NCBI GenBank assembly: GCA_030248225.1
Contig: JASANE010020315.1
Location: 22,465-86,464, forward strand
Reading direction: 5' to 3'
From: Trileptium ribeirensis
Taxonomy: Eukaryota > Nematoda > Enoplea > Enoplida > Thoracostomopsidae
DNA length: 64,000 bases
Under the pieces are notes generated by a model, which saw only the letters and a list, made by a program, of their open reading frames with translations, was not told the DNA's origin and did not search any database. Made by a program: the position numbers and the translations under genes. Every line of letters begins with the position of its first letter. The stretch's first letter is position 1. Shown one piece after another: positions 1 through 12,300 of the stretch.

Positions 1-1117
1 TACAAAAATCTTTTAACGGTACACGATTGGTGTCGTTTAGAATTATTTATTCTAACCTCCAAGTAACCATTAAGACCCAAAATTCACAACTTATTATATA
101 TTTAATGCCTTGATGCCATAGGTTCAAAGACTGAAGTTTATGATAATGTAAAGTTTATCGGTGTGAGCTAAATGGATATTATGCCGTTAGCGATACATTA
201 AACGTAATCATCAGCCTAGAATTCATTATTTTATATAAGGCTTAGACGAATACGGGGTGGCCGCTCTCCAAACCCCTATACTAAAGTTTTCTTTTTCTAT
301 CGATATATTTCCCAAGTTTAAAGTTGACATGGGCCGAAGATTGGATACCGATATCTCACATCCAATATATATTTTTCAAGTTGTTTCTTCTGTTTATGCC
401 AGCACGAATCTACCCTGGATTTGCCTTCACTTTCAAGCAAACAAAAAGAAGACTAGCTAGATATCACATAGCCATATAACTAGCTATCAATGGAAATTAT
501 TCATTAATGTAAATAAATGGTCAATCTCTGTAATTTGGTGTCTAAAAATTGAAACAAAAATAAGTTTGAAATATGAAGGGAAACGAAATAGTATCAACAT
601 GCACGTTCCTATTTTATGTAACAGACAATGGATTTGTGGAATATAACGCGGCCTCATAAATAAATCTCTATTCATTCAAATCCGTGTTCTCAAAATTTTA
701 CTTAATTTAATGCCCTCCGCTCGTGCAGCAAATCTTGCGCCGCCCGGGGATAAAATAATAAAAAAATCAACATCGCCGGTTGTTTCCGATACTTTACTTT
801 TAAAACGATATGTCTCCAAACGAAAGTAATCGTCGGTTTTCAAAACACTCCAGAAAAGTTCGTTAAAAATGCAACAGTATTGGTATAAAACATATGATAG
901 GGACACTACCGTGGCCCTTGAATAAATATCTACATATGGCGAAATATAAGTATATATATCGCTGTTCTATATATGCTGCACGGGTCGGTTTCAACTGTAG
1001 ACAGTAGTTGCTGTGTGAATGAATAAATGAATGAATTCTAATACCTGTGCCAACAGCCACCGGAGCCATGCAGTATTTTATAACGCGTTTACAATTGGGT
1101 ATATCTAACAGCTTTCA
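1..1117. other. No gene seen
   Basis: AT-rich DNA without a convincing coding frame or recognised repeat. The open frames here are short and have intron-like codon use. Confidence 0.6.

Positions 1118-1169
<52 letters not shown>
1118..1169. repeat. (ATT)n microsatellite
   Basis: About 17 uninterrupted copies of ATT. They produce long Leu or Asn runs in two overlapping open frames, which are therefore not evidence of genes. Confidence 0.95.
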
Positions 1170-1170
<1 letters not shown>

Positions 1171-1619
1171 AGGATAATATGGTTTTGAAAATAGTGGTGC
1201 TGTTTGTTGTATCGAATGAATCGAGAGAGAAAGGCATGTTTTGTGTGAAGCCATGGATGGAAAGTCTTTTCAGTAGTTGTAGCGGTTTCGCCCGGCTGTG
1301 GTTGTTACTTTGTCGATTATGCATCAGCATATTTTTATGCGATTCGTGTACTAGTAGCAGGGTTGACAGCAAATATAGTAATAACTAACGATGGAATGAA
1401 TGCTAACAATGATGGTTGCTCTTATAGAAGAAACGTTTTGACGTAACTATTAACTACAATATGTCTATTTGAGCATGTCGAAACTTGGAAAGATCATTTT
1501 GGTTCCACGCATAAATGATCAACATTTACGCCGCATGTCATTTTCAACACGGTATTAATCGAACACTGCTAACCAGGGTGTCGTATTTATACTTCTAGGA
1601 AAAATTCGCAAAATAAAAA

Positions 1620-2067
1620 GAACCTTTGGGTGAATTTTTTCGTTTCTTACTCCTTTAAGTTGAACGCAAAAAAAATAAAAAATTTTAAAAAGAACCTTTG
1701 GGAAAATTTTTTCGTTTCTTACTCCTTTTAGTTGAACGCAAAAAAAGAAAATAAAAAAATTTGAAACGAACCTTTGGGAGAATTTTTTCGTTTCTTACTC
1801 CTTTTAGTTGAACGCAAAAAAAAAGAAATTAAAAAATTTTAAAAAGAACCTTTGGGAAAATTTTTTCGTTTCTTACTTGTTTTAGTTGAACGCAAAAAAA
1901 GAAAATAAAAAATTTTAAAAAGAACCTTTGGAAAAATTTTTTCGTTTCTTACTCCTTATAGTTGAACGCAACAAAAATAAAATATAAAATTTAAAAAACA
2001 ACCTTTGGGAAATTTTTTCGTTTCTTACTCCTTTTAGTTGAACGCAAAAAAAGAAAATAAAAAATTT
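1620..2067. repeat. Minisatellite, six copies of a 72-78 bp unit
   Basis: Copies begin at 1620, 1692, 1768, 1846, 1922 and about 1998. Each has GAACCTTTGGG, then TTTTTTCGTTTCTTACTCC, then TTGAACGC and an A-rich tail of variable length. Length differences sit in the A-rich tail. The core is strongly conserved between copies. Confidence 0.92.
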
Positions 2068-4159
2068 AATGGTGCACGATCTTGATGATAGCAACTACAG
2101 TTTGTGGAGGACTATGAGATAAAGATAATATTGATAAACATCTAGGAGTACAATTTAGTTTAAAGCAGAATCATGGCAATAATTTCCTCACTATGCAATG
2201 GAATATACTAGGTGCGTCTCATCACCCGTGCAACAATGTGAAATTCACAGCTTTGAAACTGTCCTCCGCACGTAGAATATATGCTCGCTAAAAAGCCACT
2301 TTGAAACTTATATAAGTCGGTTATAGCATTTGAACCTAGGCTAACTGGAGGCCATCTGATGTTTCAATGCACTCACTGATTCACCATCATCCCAGATGTT
2401 GAAATGTTTTGTCGAATACTGGAAACATACGAGATCCATTCTAAAATTTCGTAAGCCTAAGTATACAATAATATCGTGGCTCAGCTGTGCATTTAATTCT
2501 CGAAACATAAACCATATATGTTATATATATATATCAAATTGTATTATCGGCAATTTATAGGCCAAATCATAGTTATTAACCGAATGTTATAAGAGCTATA
2601 TATGAGCAGACTCTGTGCGTAACTTTAGTACTAAGAAAATTAACTTAGACGGTCCACCTTTGTTGCTGCTTATTACTAATAAAAGTACCCAAATGATGGC
2701 GTTTTGATAATGTTTTTTTTATTTTTGTGTCGACATGTTCTATCTTATTACATGCTTCTACGCATAAAAATGAATTCCTTACCTAAATTGATTGACAACT
2801 AGCTATGTTGGCTGTGAATTGCTAACGAAGGCGCTCTTGTGGAATTATTAAGCTAGGGCCAGCAATTATCCTATTCTCCAACAGAACGACTTCATTATCG
2901 CTGTATATTTCATATTATAATTCTATCAATTAGCGATTTATTTTCGATGATATGAATTGATGGATCCTTGGCATTACCCCATCAAGTTTTTATTAGTTTT
3001 GTAAAATTGCTTACTACAATAGCGTTTCGTAAACGTAGTGATCGTTGCCTGTTCATTTAACGTATGTCAATCTGCGGTCGTTTTGATTTCTTAGCAGAAT
3101 CTTTCTTCTATATTTAGCATTCGCAGTGTGAACATGGGCAGCGAATAGCGGCACTTTATAATAACGCTGGCCTGAGCCCTAATAAACCATACTATTGTCG
3201 TTGTTATGTTTTTTGGTACATACCACTAGTGTTTTTAACTCTGGCTTCAACGTGTTTATAGAAAAAGGCATTTTGCTGCTTAGCCTTTTGTATTTATATT
3301 TTTTCAAAAATTCGCGGTTCGGCGATAGTCTATTCCATCTTGGCTTTTCGGTTATAAGACCCGACGACAAATCTTGTGCTTTCTTTCAGAAGCGGTGAAT
3401 ACTGACATTATTAAAAAAACATGAGTGATATTTTTCGCTCACATGGACATTATTAGCCGTCTGTTTTGCTGAGATATTGGATATTTCGTCCTTTTTTGCA
3501 TCTTCCTGTTTTATTTACCATATGCCTCGTTTTCAGTTGACCCCTGAAACTTCTCATTTAATTTGTAAGTTTGTTTGTTTGTTTGTTTGACGTAAGCCTT
3601 GGAGACAAGGATAAAACCGGCAGGGACCAGCGGGGTATAGATCCAGGCATCATTCGTGCTATAGCACAAACTGCACAGCACAGCGGTTCAGTTGTTATTA
3701 AATTACGTTCTTTACATGCTTAAAATTAGCATGTTCCTGACTAATTAAGACCATTATACTCAAGATAAACCTTTATGCGCTGAATGATATATTGAAATTT
3801 ATTTTAAGCCTATTTCGCACTTGATACCCACTTTTGAAACTAAATTCGACAACAACATTCAATAATAAAAATTTTATTTCATTTCAGTTATATGTGCATT
3901 GCTAGGCTTTTCTATATCTGTTGGAACGGTGTGAGGAAGTTGATTTATTAACACATCTCGTAATTGGCACGACGAAAGACACAAAATTTGCGAAAAGTCC
4001 AAAATACAGTCGCCGACGGACGGCTGTGACAAATGCCAAACAAACACGATTATTATTCAATCTTATGTTTCAAAACTGTTCTCACAATATGTAATGAAAG
4101 TCTTATGTGATCCAAATATTGTGTACATATTATAGAACCAATCGCCACGAAATATGCCT
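2068..4159. other. No gene seen
   Basis: AT-rich DNA with a short (TA)n at about 2523-2534 and four GTTT units at about 3570-3588. After these comes a GC-richer 100 bp block (3590-3690) that may be the end of an unidentified mobile element. No coding exon is supported. Confidence 0.5.
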
Positions 4160-5060
4160 CGTCTTGTCATCGTCAGCCCAACTTGTAACCTCACGGATTT
4201 TTCGCGGATGCGGTGTGGTGTAGTGTGAAACGTGTTTGCTTTAGAATATTTCTTAACAGTCTGTCATAACTAACAACTTTTACGTGTATACACCACTGTA
4301 GCCAATATTTGGCTCGGCGTTGAACATTACCAAGGCGCCACAGCTGCTTTGCTAGCCGCGGTATTCGGATGCGGCTGTCAGTCTCAAAGCTCTTGTTGGC
4401 TAAGGTTATTCTTTGGGTCTTTGCTAGTGTATTAAAACAAGTAGTATTAGCCTCATCCTTCCTCATTTTGCTTCATCGTTTCAACCTGATATCTTGTATA
4501 TGTCACTCTGTGTGTGTCTCTCGCTCGTTTGGTTCCTCTGTTCTCTTGCTTTGTTGGTTGGTTGGTTTTTTGTATTAATGTGACAGTTCTCCTTGCTGTA
4601 GAAAAATTCTTCTTGTTTTCGGCGAGTATTCTTTGGCAAACTGGTCCTGCACCGCGCCTCTGGTCCCGTGTATATAGACGTCCAGTGTGTGTACGCAATT
4701 GGTTGTGTCCGCGCTGCGTTAGCCAAGGCTCGAGTAGCAGCAGCAGCCGTTTTTGCGGCCTATTCCTATTGTTCAATTTTGCTGTTGTGCCTTTTGTAAT
4801 TGAGCTGGTTCCCAAAGGCGGCTTATTTCTTGCGTTCGTTTCTTCCTCCACTAGCTTTTGCTGCTGCCTGCTGCCTTTCGTTATATTGCACTCTCTGTTC
4901 GACGAGCAAACCAAGCACACTACTATTATATTGTATGTTTGTCTTTGACTGTTTGCTATTCCTAGTACCACCAAAACCACACCGCACTGCGTCGCTACCA
5001 GTTATTGTGAAGCCATTGTCCGTATTTCATGACGACTTTTTCTAGGTTTATTTTTTATTA
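4160..5060. other. GC-richer block open on both strands, function unknown
   Basis: Composition changes sharply from the flanks: more C and G, pyrimidine-rich on the + strand, with an (AGC)n stretch at about 4735-4749. The - strand is open for 175 codons (4453-4980) and the + strand for 144 codons (4514-4948). Neither product has a recognisable domain. Both are repetitive in composition (Gln/Arg/Lys-rich or Leu/Cys/Phe-rich). It could be a 5' UTR or promoter region, an alternative first exon, or a decayed repeat. No TATA box or start site can be assigned with confidence. Confidence 0.3.
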
Positions 5061-5081
5061 TTGTTGTTATTGTTGCTGTTA

Positions 5082-5105
5082 AAGGCGTATTCACACGTGC
5101 AAGAA
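5082..5105 (+). repeat. Solo terminus resembling the 27409-27704 element
   Basis: TAA followed by AGGCGTATTCACACGTGCAA matches the terminal repeat of the complete element at 27409 at most positions, including the TAA just outside. No matching right end is visible nearby, so this is probably a truncated copy. Confidence 0.45.
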
Positions 5106-6085
5106 AATAATAATTTTTGTCGTATGGCTATGTATGAGTGCGCACTGAACTGACGATCTATACATGTTCTAAGCTTGTTTCAAGTTTCCAAATGTTTACA
5201 TAGTTGATGTATATTGTGTTCAGAACGTATTTTCCGGTGCGAAATCTTTGGGAACCTATTTCTAACCCAATTTAAAATCTGAGAATAATGGACAACAATC
5301 AAGCATAGCCGAAAGGCACTGCCCTGCGCTCGAAGAGATCTCTGGGGGTGAGAGATGTTTGGGAGTCCAGAGGCTATGGGGCTTAGCTGAAAATGTGGTG
5401 GGTTATTTCACTGATTTTCACCCCACTTCCCAATGAGGGCCAATAATTCTTGACTGTCTGACCACAAACAGACGCGGATACGTTGGAGAGGGGTATGGAA
5501 GGTGGAGGTCTATAATTAGCCAAACATATTTATAAAGTTTGATCAATGTCATAACCTCACATCGCAATTCGAATATTAACGGCATATCTTTATCACAGCC
5601 GTAAACCTCTAATTTTGATTCCGAATTTTGCCTAACTGGACATTGTACTTGTATATAGGTACTAATTAGTGCCACTTCAGTCAGCCAAAGTCAAAGCGAA
5701 CCCAACGCCGATTTAAAGTATTGTATTTAATTTTGTACTCATTACTTATGGCTCCAATTTTTAATCTCCGACGTTGTCGTCAAATCGAAAAGCGGCGCCC
5801 AAGCTGTGATTCTAGACTAGCGGAAAATTCCATTCCGCCTTACACGCTGTAAAAGCATCCCCAAACTAAACCATCTGAAGATCAAAATTTGAAATTTTCA
5901 GTATGATAGAAGTTATACATATAAACTCATGTAGTGTCGCAAAATTTTCCGTTGTTGAGTTCGGTTGTGGCAGCAGCAACATTTGCCACACAGGCGTTTG
6001 CGGAGAAATGTAATATTATCAATGGTCTGATGTTTGTAATGAATGAATGAATGAATTAATGACGGCAGGAGGGGTTAATGTAATG
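5106..6085. other. No gene seen
   Basis: No supported exon. A GC-richer segment at about 5285-5480 looks like a decayed repeat, but no second copy was recognised in the window. Confidence 0.5.
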
Positions 6086-6180
6086 CGGGATTCACATTAT
6101 AATGTCCCCAACAGTTGGAACTTTTGTCCCCCTGTAGTGTAGACTATACCGTAAAGACGGTGACAGTGACACCCACACTA
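6086..6180. repeat. Dispersed repeat, copy 1 (other copy 62913-63005)
   Basis: Shares an interrupted match of about 95 bp with 62913-63005: both have TTATAATGTCCC, CTTTTGTC, CCTGTA, ACCGTA and AGTGACACCCA in the same order. The family is unknown. It abuts the retrotransposon fragment and supplies the meaningless C-terminal end of that open frame. Confidence 0.7.
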
Positions 6181-6329
6181 TATAACAAAATATCAGGGTG
6201 AAATAAAAATAAGGGGAAAAAATCATATCTATTAAGTACACGTCGAATCTACTGGTTCCAATAGGCCTATTCCTTTCAACAAAGTTCATCGCTATCAAGA
6301 AAAAGTCCATTTCCATCTCTAATCCTACC

Positions 6330-7013
6330 AACACATTCCGATTATTCTTTTTCATAATCTTGTTTATTCTGTTACTCTCCGGAACCGAATGAATCGATTC
6401 ACGGAATTTCCTCCATGTTTCCGATTTTCTATCTTTAATCAGGCACTTATACTGATTTTGCAACATCCTGTATTTGTTCCACGTTCTTAGGTCCCCATAT
6501 TTAACCGCCATTCTGTAAAGTTTTCTGATTTTTTTCTTAATATGTGCTAACTTCTCATTCCACCATCTATTGCGATTCGCCCGATTAGATTTAATCGCAC
6601 AATTATTCTCCGCCGCAGTTATAAGGGTGCTAGTTAATTTCATCACAGTAGTATCAATATCATCTTTACTATTACACTGAACCCATTCTCCAGCATTTAT
6701 AATCTCCTCAACTCTTCTTTTATATGAATTCCAATTTAATTTCCTAATGTTAAGCTCATGTTTTCCAGTTTTAACAAAATTTACATCCACTCTGTACCGA
6801 ATAAACTTGTGATCCGATTCGGAATATTCTGTTAACACTTCCCAACTATAGATATATTGTTCAATCCGCGTACTAATTAATGTCAAATCAATAACTTCAC
6901 GTCTATTGCGAATCACAAAAGTCGGCTCTTCACCCCGATTGACAACCAAAGATTGGTAGTCAAGAGGAAGGCCGCCAGTTTTTCACCTCTTCTATTAGTG
7001 TTGCTACTACCCC
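6330..7013 (-). pseudogene. Non-LTR retrotransposon endonuclease fragment, frameshifted and truncated
   Basis: On the - strand the frame from 6949 reads VVNRGEEPTFVIRNRREVID then LTLISTR and YSESDHKFIRYRV. This is the C-terminal third of an APE-type endonuclease domain, with the catalytic SDH motif. A linker follows (NRWWNEKLAHIKKKIRKLYR) up to NKIMKKNNRNVL, typical of the stretch before reverse transcriptase. Upstream, 6955-7013 in another frame encodes NTNRRGEKLAAFLLTTNL, the expected preceding segment, so there is a frameshift near 6955. The earlier catalytic residues and the entire reverse transcriptase are missing. It is dead and 5'- and 3'-truncated. Confidence 0.85.
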
Positions 7014-8728
7014 TGTTGACGTTTTTAGGCCTTTGTTTATAAAATCTTTGAAAAGATGTATACACCAGCGATCTCCGTTATAGGTGCCTTAAGTACCAAG
7101 TGTCAATGTGGCTAGTGGAACCTGAATTAAGTCGGATTATTGTGTTGCAGCAAGTGCGCTACTATTATACAAGCCATTTCAACATTAATAAAAATATATT
7201 TATGACAGGTGCGGCAGTAGCCGATTGACTCAGCGCTAACTCCATAATCTGGTGGCTGTTCGGTTGAGACTGCACAGCAACTTTTCGGTTTTTCCCAAGA
7301 ACCGTTGGGCCTTTAGTGCCCTAAATTTAAGAAAGATACGCAGTTTTGTATCAAATCCACAGCCTTATAGAAGTGCAGCAAAACCTATTAGCTATTTTGC
7401 CCCAAAGATATGGTAACCTAGCTGTGCATTTTAATACTTTTGGCTATGCCCAAGATGAAGTTTGCGATGACGATGGACCAAACATATTTCTGCTAGTTCC
7501 TGCACAATCTTGTGGCGCTTGGTATAATAGTAATTTATTACATAGAAAGGCATGCAGATTCAATTTTGGTTTGCTTGTAGTTTTATCTTTTTTCTTTCTC
7601 TTTTTTAAATATCGTTCAACTACAACATACATTTTTTATGGTAGTTGAGAATTCAGCGACTAGGTGCAAAGTATTGTTTTATATTTGTTTCCAATATTTA
7701 TCCCAAAGCAGTGACATTATGCCCCTTCTAGTCTTCACACTATACATCGTGCCAGAGATTATTTTGTTATTAACACTTAAAACTTATATATTTATCTATC
7801 AGGACGCTAAGTCTCATTCCAACCACGATCCAGTTTTCTTTATTCGACAGTGCCATCGATCGTCGTTCAAAACCTAAATAGTTCTGCGGTGTGAAAGCAC
7901 TGATAAATTCAATTGCACTAATCGATGCTACTAAATCTTGCTTAAATTAAACACTACGATAAGCCAAAGTCAGGAAAATGCATAACACAATCCTAGTACC
8001 TACAAATGGTATTGTATATTACAGCATCGTGTACATGAAACACGAAATATTATGGCCAAGCAAGCAGAGTTTAGTGATTGAGGATTTCTGTTTCAGCACA
8101 AATATGATTCGAAACATGTTTCTGTAATAATTATGCGATTGTTTATAGTGTTCTAAATCCGCGTGATTTAAAAGCTAACAAACATTTTCGCAGTCCAACA
8201 GATTATGAGATTTGAACTTGAACCCAGTGCCACAAATTTTACATTTATGCTTTAACCGGTTAGCTAGTGTGATCATATATAAATCGAGGATACTGAAAGG
8301 TGTTGTGAGTCTTATTTTACGAAAAAACACCATTTTAACTCCGCGAAAACAATTTTAAACGAGTTTCCTCCGTTTCACTAATCTAAATATAGAGTGTATT
8401 ATAACACCAAGCTTGTATTTGAATATCAAATAGGTGTCATTGTGTGTCTCCAGATATGTTTAAAAGGAAAATCATTCCATCATATCATGTATAGTTTGTC
8501 TATTGCGAATCATCGTATAGTATTTTATCTCTCCGAGCAGAAGAATACGCTTAGCCTCAACTCACAAATAATACTTGAAATTTTTGTCCTATGGCACTAG
8601 CGTGAAGTTCCCACACCGTTATGGAAGGAAAACTTCAGATGTTCCTAAAAAATTCCTATGTTGGATGATGAGTTCGTAACTTATCACATTTATATATGTA
8701 TGTATACATTCTGATGCTCCAAGGTATC
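7014..8728. other. No gene seen
   Basis: AT-rich DNA with open frames of up to 100 codons (for example 7346-7648) that lack domain similarity or exon-like codon use. Confidence 0.5.
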
Positions 8729-9005
8729 ACGGCGGGGCAGGCGGAGGGTGATACCTCAGGTCGGTACAGGCCACTGGAAAGGTCCTCCAGGGGTGTGCTG
8801 AAAAAAATATGCGACCTTCTTACCAGGCGGAAAACCTTTATTTTTGCCAATTTTACAATAATTCTTGCCTGCTTTTACAATATTTTGCCACTATTTGCTA
8901 AAATTTTCCGCGGGCCTTTGGCGTACCAAGGGGTGCGTAGGGTCATATACTCAAAGGAAAGACCACGCCTCGAGAGCGATGGGTTCCGAAGCCTCAGGAG
9001 ATAGC
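8729..9005. repeat. GC-headed, T-rich-centred dispersed repeat, copy 1
   Basis: A GC-rich head (GCGGGGCAGGCGGAGG) is followed by a centre of short TTTTGCC/AATTTT runs and a GC-rich tail with GTTCCGAAGCCTCAGGAG. The tail resembles GTTCCGAGCCTTAGGGGG in the copy near 54440. The same architecture occurs at 49396-49745 and 54110-54459. Copies are too diverged for exact ends. Confidence 0.4.
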
Positions 9006-9330
9006 CGCACCTGAATTCCTGCTTCGGCATGTATAGATATATAACAATAAAACATATTTGACACTAACAGTATAGGCACATTTTCTTCGTTCAAAATGAG
9101 ATGATACCTTGCAGCATTACAATTTTAAACCAAAAGTACAACAAAATACACAATTTGCAAAAATCACTGATAAATTTTTGCCATATTACACCAAAAGGAC
9201 ATATATGATATTATATTCACACTATTATGACCATTGCTAAAATCGCTAACGACGTAATATCGATTGGATATTTTAATTAAGAAAACTTGGACTATTTAAA
9301 TCAAATTGGTCAAACCGTCAATCCCCCACT

Positions 9331-9353
9331 ATTTTCAGGGATCGCCGCCCCTG
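9331..9353. repeat. hAT-like terminus
   Basis: Read on the - strand, this starts CAGGGGCGGCGATCCCTG and continues AAAATAGTGGGGG. It is close to the left end of the miniature element at 15584 (CAGGGCGGCGATTCCTAG, then GAATAGTGGGGG). No partner end was found, so it is a solo or truncated end. Confidence 0.5.
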
Positions 9354-9399
9354 ACTACATATACAGCCTGCAGTACAATTTTGAGCTTAATGGGAAACA

Positions 9400-12300
9400 T
9401 TCAGGAAACCTATGGCCTTATGGATACGATTATGCCTCCTAACTTTGGTATAGTACAAACTGAACTTTAGATTAGTTTATTTGTGACGTATGCAGTGTGA
9501 ATATTATATAAATGTATAACTGTGTCTGGATGTGCAGAGGCTGTATAACATATGCTACCGACTTACATGAATTAGAACCGTATCGTCTTATTCATGCATT
9601 TTTGCGTTTTAGTATCTAATTTTAATAAATTACGTTTTCTTTTACCATAAAATAAGATTCATTATCGTTATTGTTTGTCATAACTAATACTAAACACGAG
9701 TTCGTCAAAATGCACATTTCATCTGCGTTATGCAATGACATGTTTATGCATGAACTGTTGGAATATGTGTCCGCTAAGATGGTCCAAATCCAAAATCGTT
9801 TTGATTTGGGTTGCTAAACCCGGTTGGCTTTGGATTTTTTTGGACAACGCGATTTAAATCGACGAGATTAGATAGAGGTCGTTTAGAATCTGCCATTCCC
9901 GAATAGAATGGCCCTAAATTATTTTGGCACCAAATCTGCTGTTTCAATTCGACCTCATGGCGAATTACATAATGTGGTTATTGGTTAACATTTCGCTCTC
10001 AAAACAGAAGAAAACCGAATAATACCACACGTGCAAGGCATTTCGTCCATCTTGCGAGTTAAGTATTCAGCAGAAACCATATTTCGCAACTTAACACGAG
10101 CTCAGTTTGAAACGACCTTTTTGCTCCAAATTAATTTTCATTTCGCATTAGCGTATGGCCGACCCAAAACAAACCTCTGACTCGTTGTAAAGTTAAACCC
10201 AAGGCTTACCTGATTAAATGCCTCAAGTCAAAACGACTTTTAGTATTTAATCATTTTAGCGGGTACATCTTATAGTAGTTCGTACATTGCCCACACGTCT
10301 TTCTAAGTGGTAGCCAACATCAACAATATCAGCCACCACGACATCATTTATCACAAAAATATGGCTAGGTATTTGCGGTAGCCACGGTAGCCTATTTAAT
10401 GTCCACAATGCAAAACTACCGACTGTAGTGAATTCGTGAAATTTAATGCAACAGCTATTATTGTCAAACAAATTGGCGGATGTTGCTATATTTTGTCATG
10501 GGTTGTGATTACTGGCATGTAAATCCTAGTGTAAGCATTTATGTAGGTGTCCAATCACTCGTGGGTACCGTCTGAACACCCATCCACTTTGAGACAAAAT
10601 ATATTGAAATTTCATCGTCAGCATCTGTAAGTTAGTAATTTAAAGCTGAAACAGTTAGCGGAGAACCTAAATTGATTTATAACCACCGGCGTAGCCAATT
10701 TTCTGATTCCCCGCGTAACAGCGGATAATTTCAGTGTTAGGATTCCTGACTGTCTGTTGGCTCGTCCACTTATATAGATCACATTAATCTCATTCAATCG
10801 TGCGATAATTTATGAAACAATAAACAAGTGGATGTATGAACTTTCTGGGCTACGTGGATATATGATATTTTTGTTTCAATTTACTCCTGGATCGATGGCA
10901 AAAGCGAACAATGACATGTCAAAGACTGCGTAGCGCATTTGTAATTGGTACGCGGTATGGACACTGTGGCTGTAATTCTGGCTGCACTTTTTATGCTTCA
11001 GCAGCAATCTAACTACGCAAAAACATAAGAAATGTTATCAAACCCAACGGGCTCGGCACAGCAAATAGCTTATTGTGCAAAAGACATGCCTATACACAGT
11101 ATAATCAATACAAAAACGCGCCCATAATGTACATCACTCGTGATTTAAGTGACTTCTCCACCTCACATCGGTTCCAATTGTAGTAGTTTCAAGCCATTCA
11201 GCGCGTGTAATATATATTTTGACAGGACACCTTAAAACAATAATTTTATTGTCAGCTGCCATCTTTAAAGCAACAGTAGAAGGGTGAAAATCAAAAGAAA
11301 TGTTCCAAAATCGCTCAGACGTATTTGTAGCAAACAACTGTCATAAACTTCGAAAACATCGTATGATGCAGACGATCGCCCTGCACGGAAATCGCTAATT
11401 CGATAAAAAATAATTTAAACTTACAACCCTGTCTGTCATACAATGTCTAAATGTTACATTATATACATACACACATCTTTACATATACGCCCCCCACACG
11501 CAAGAAAACTAGCAAAGAACACGTATATTCATTGTTTTTAACGTAGCATCTCCTGCTGATTGAGAGCAAACAGTTCTCATTGTGCTGATATGGCGTAGCT
11601 ACTAGCTATGTAATTGATCAAAACTTGAGAAAACGATAAGTTTGTGGCTGTCTCCATCTATTTTATGGATAATTTGACCTTTTCATGTTTTTGTAGCCGT
11701 TTCGGCTGCAGAGTTTGGTCTCTCGACGTTCAGTTGGTGTTTTCGCTGCACAATTATCTTGTACAGCATACAATCACATACATGTATGTACAGTATATTT
11801 TTTGTATGTATGGAGGGCACTAATACTACATGCAGCATTAAATTTACTATTCAATTTATTTTTTATTTATTTTATCTTATTTATTTAATTTATTTTTGAT
11901 TTATTTGCTTTTTATATATTTATGTATTACATTTTATTCTATTGTATATTTATGCATTTACGTACAGTCAACGGGTAACTGAATTTACATTGTTCGGCTG
12001 CTGAGTTCAACATGGCAGCTACTGCATATTATAATATATGTATGTGTATCCGTTTCTAAAATTACTTTTCATTTGACAGATAAAGCCTTCTGATAAAAAA
12101 TTTCCATGATGTTTTGGTACAGAGATTTTTTATCCCAGATGAGACGGGCACAACTTTTTTGATTCTTCCATATCGTTTTATTTATATTATGCTGCTTGTA
12201 TATATATTAATTATATCTACTATATATACTACAAGATCCACAAAATACACATCCATGCAGACAAATGTAATATGTCTATGCTACATAGTAGCAAACTAAT

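Noticed and set aside
1047..1388. 113- and 85-codon open frames on opposite strands
   Set aside because: Both are created by the (ATT)n microsatellite, which encodes Leu or Asn runs.
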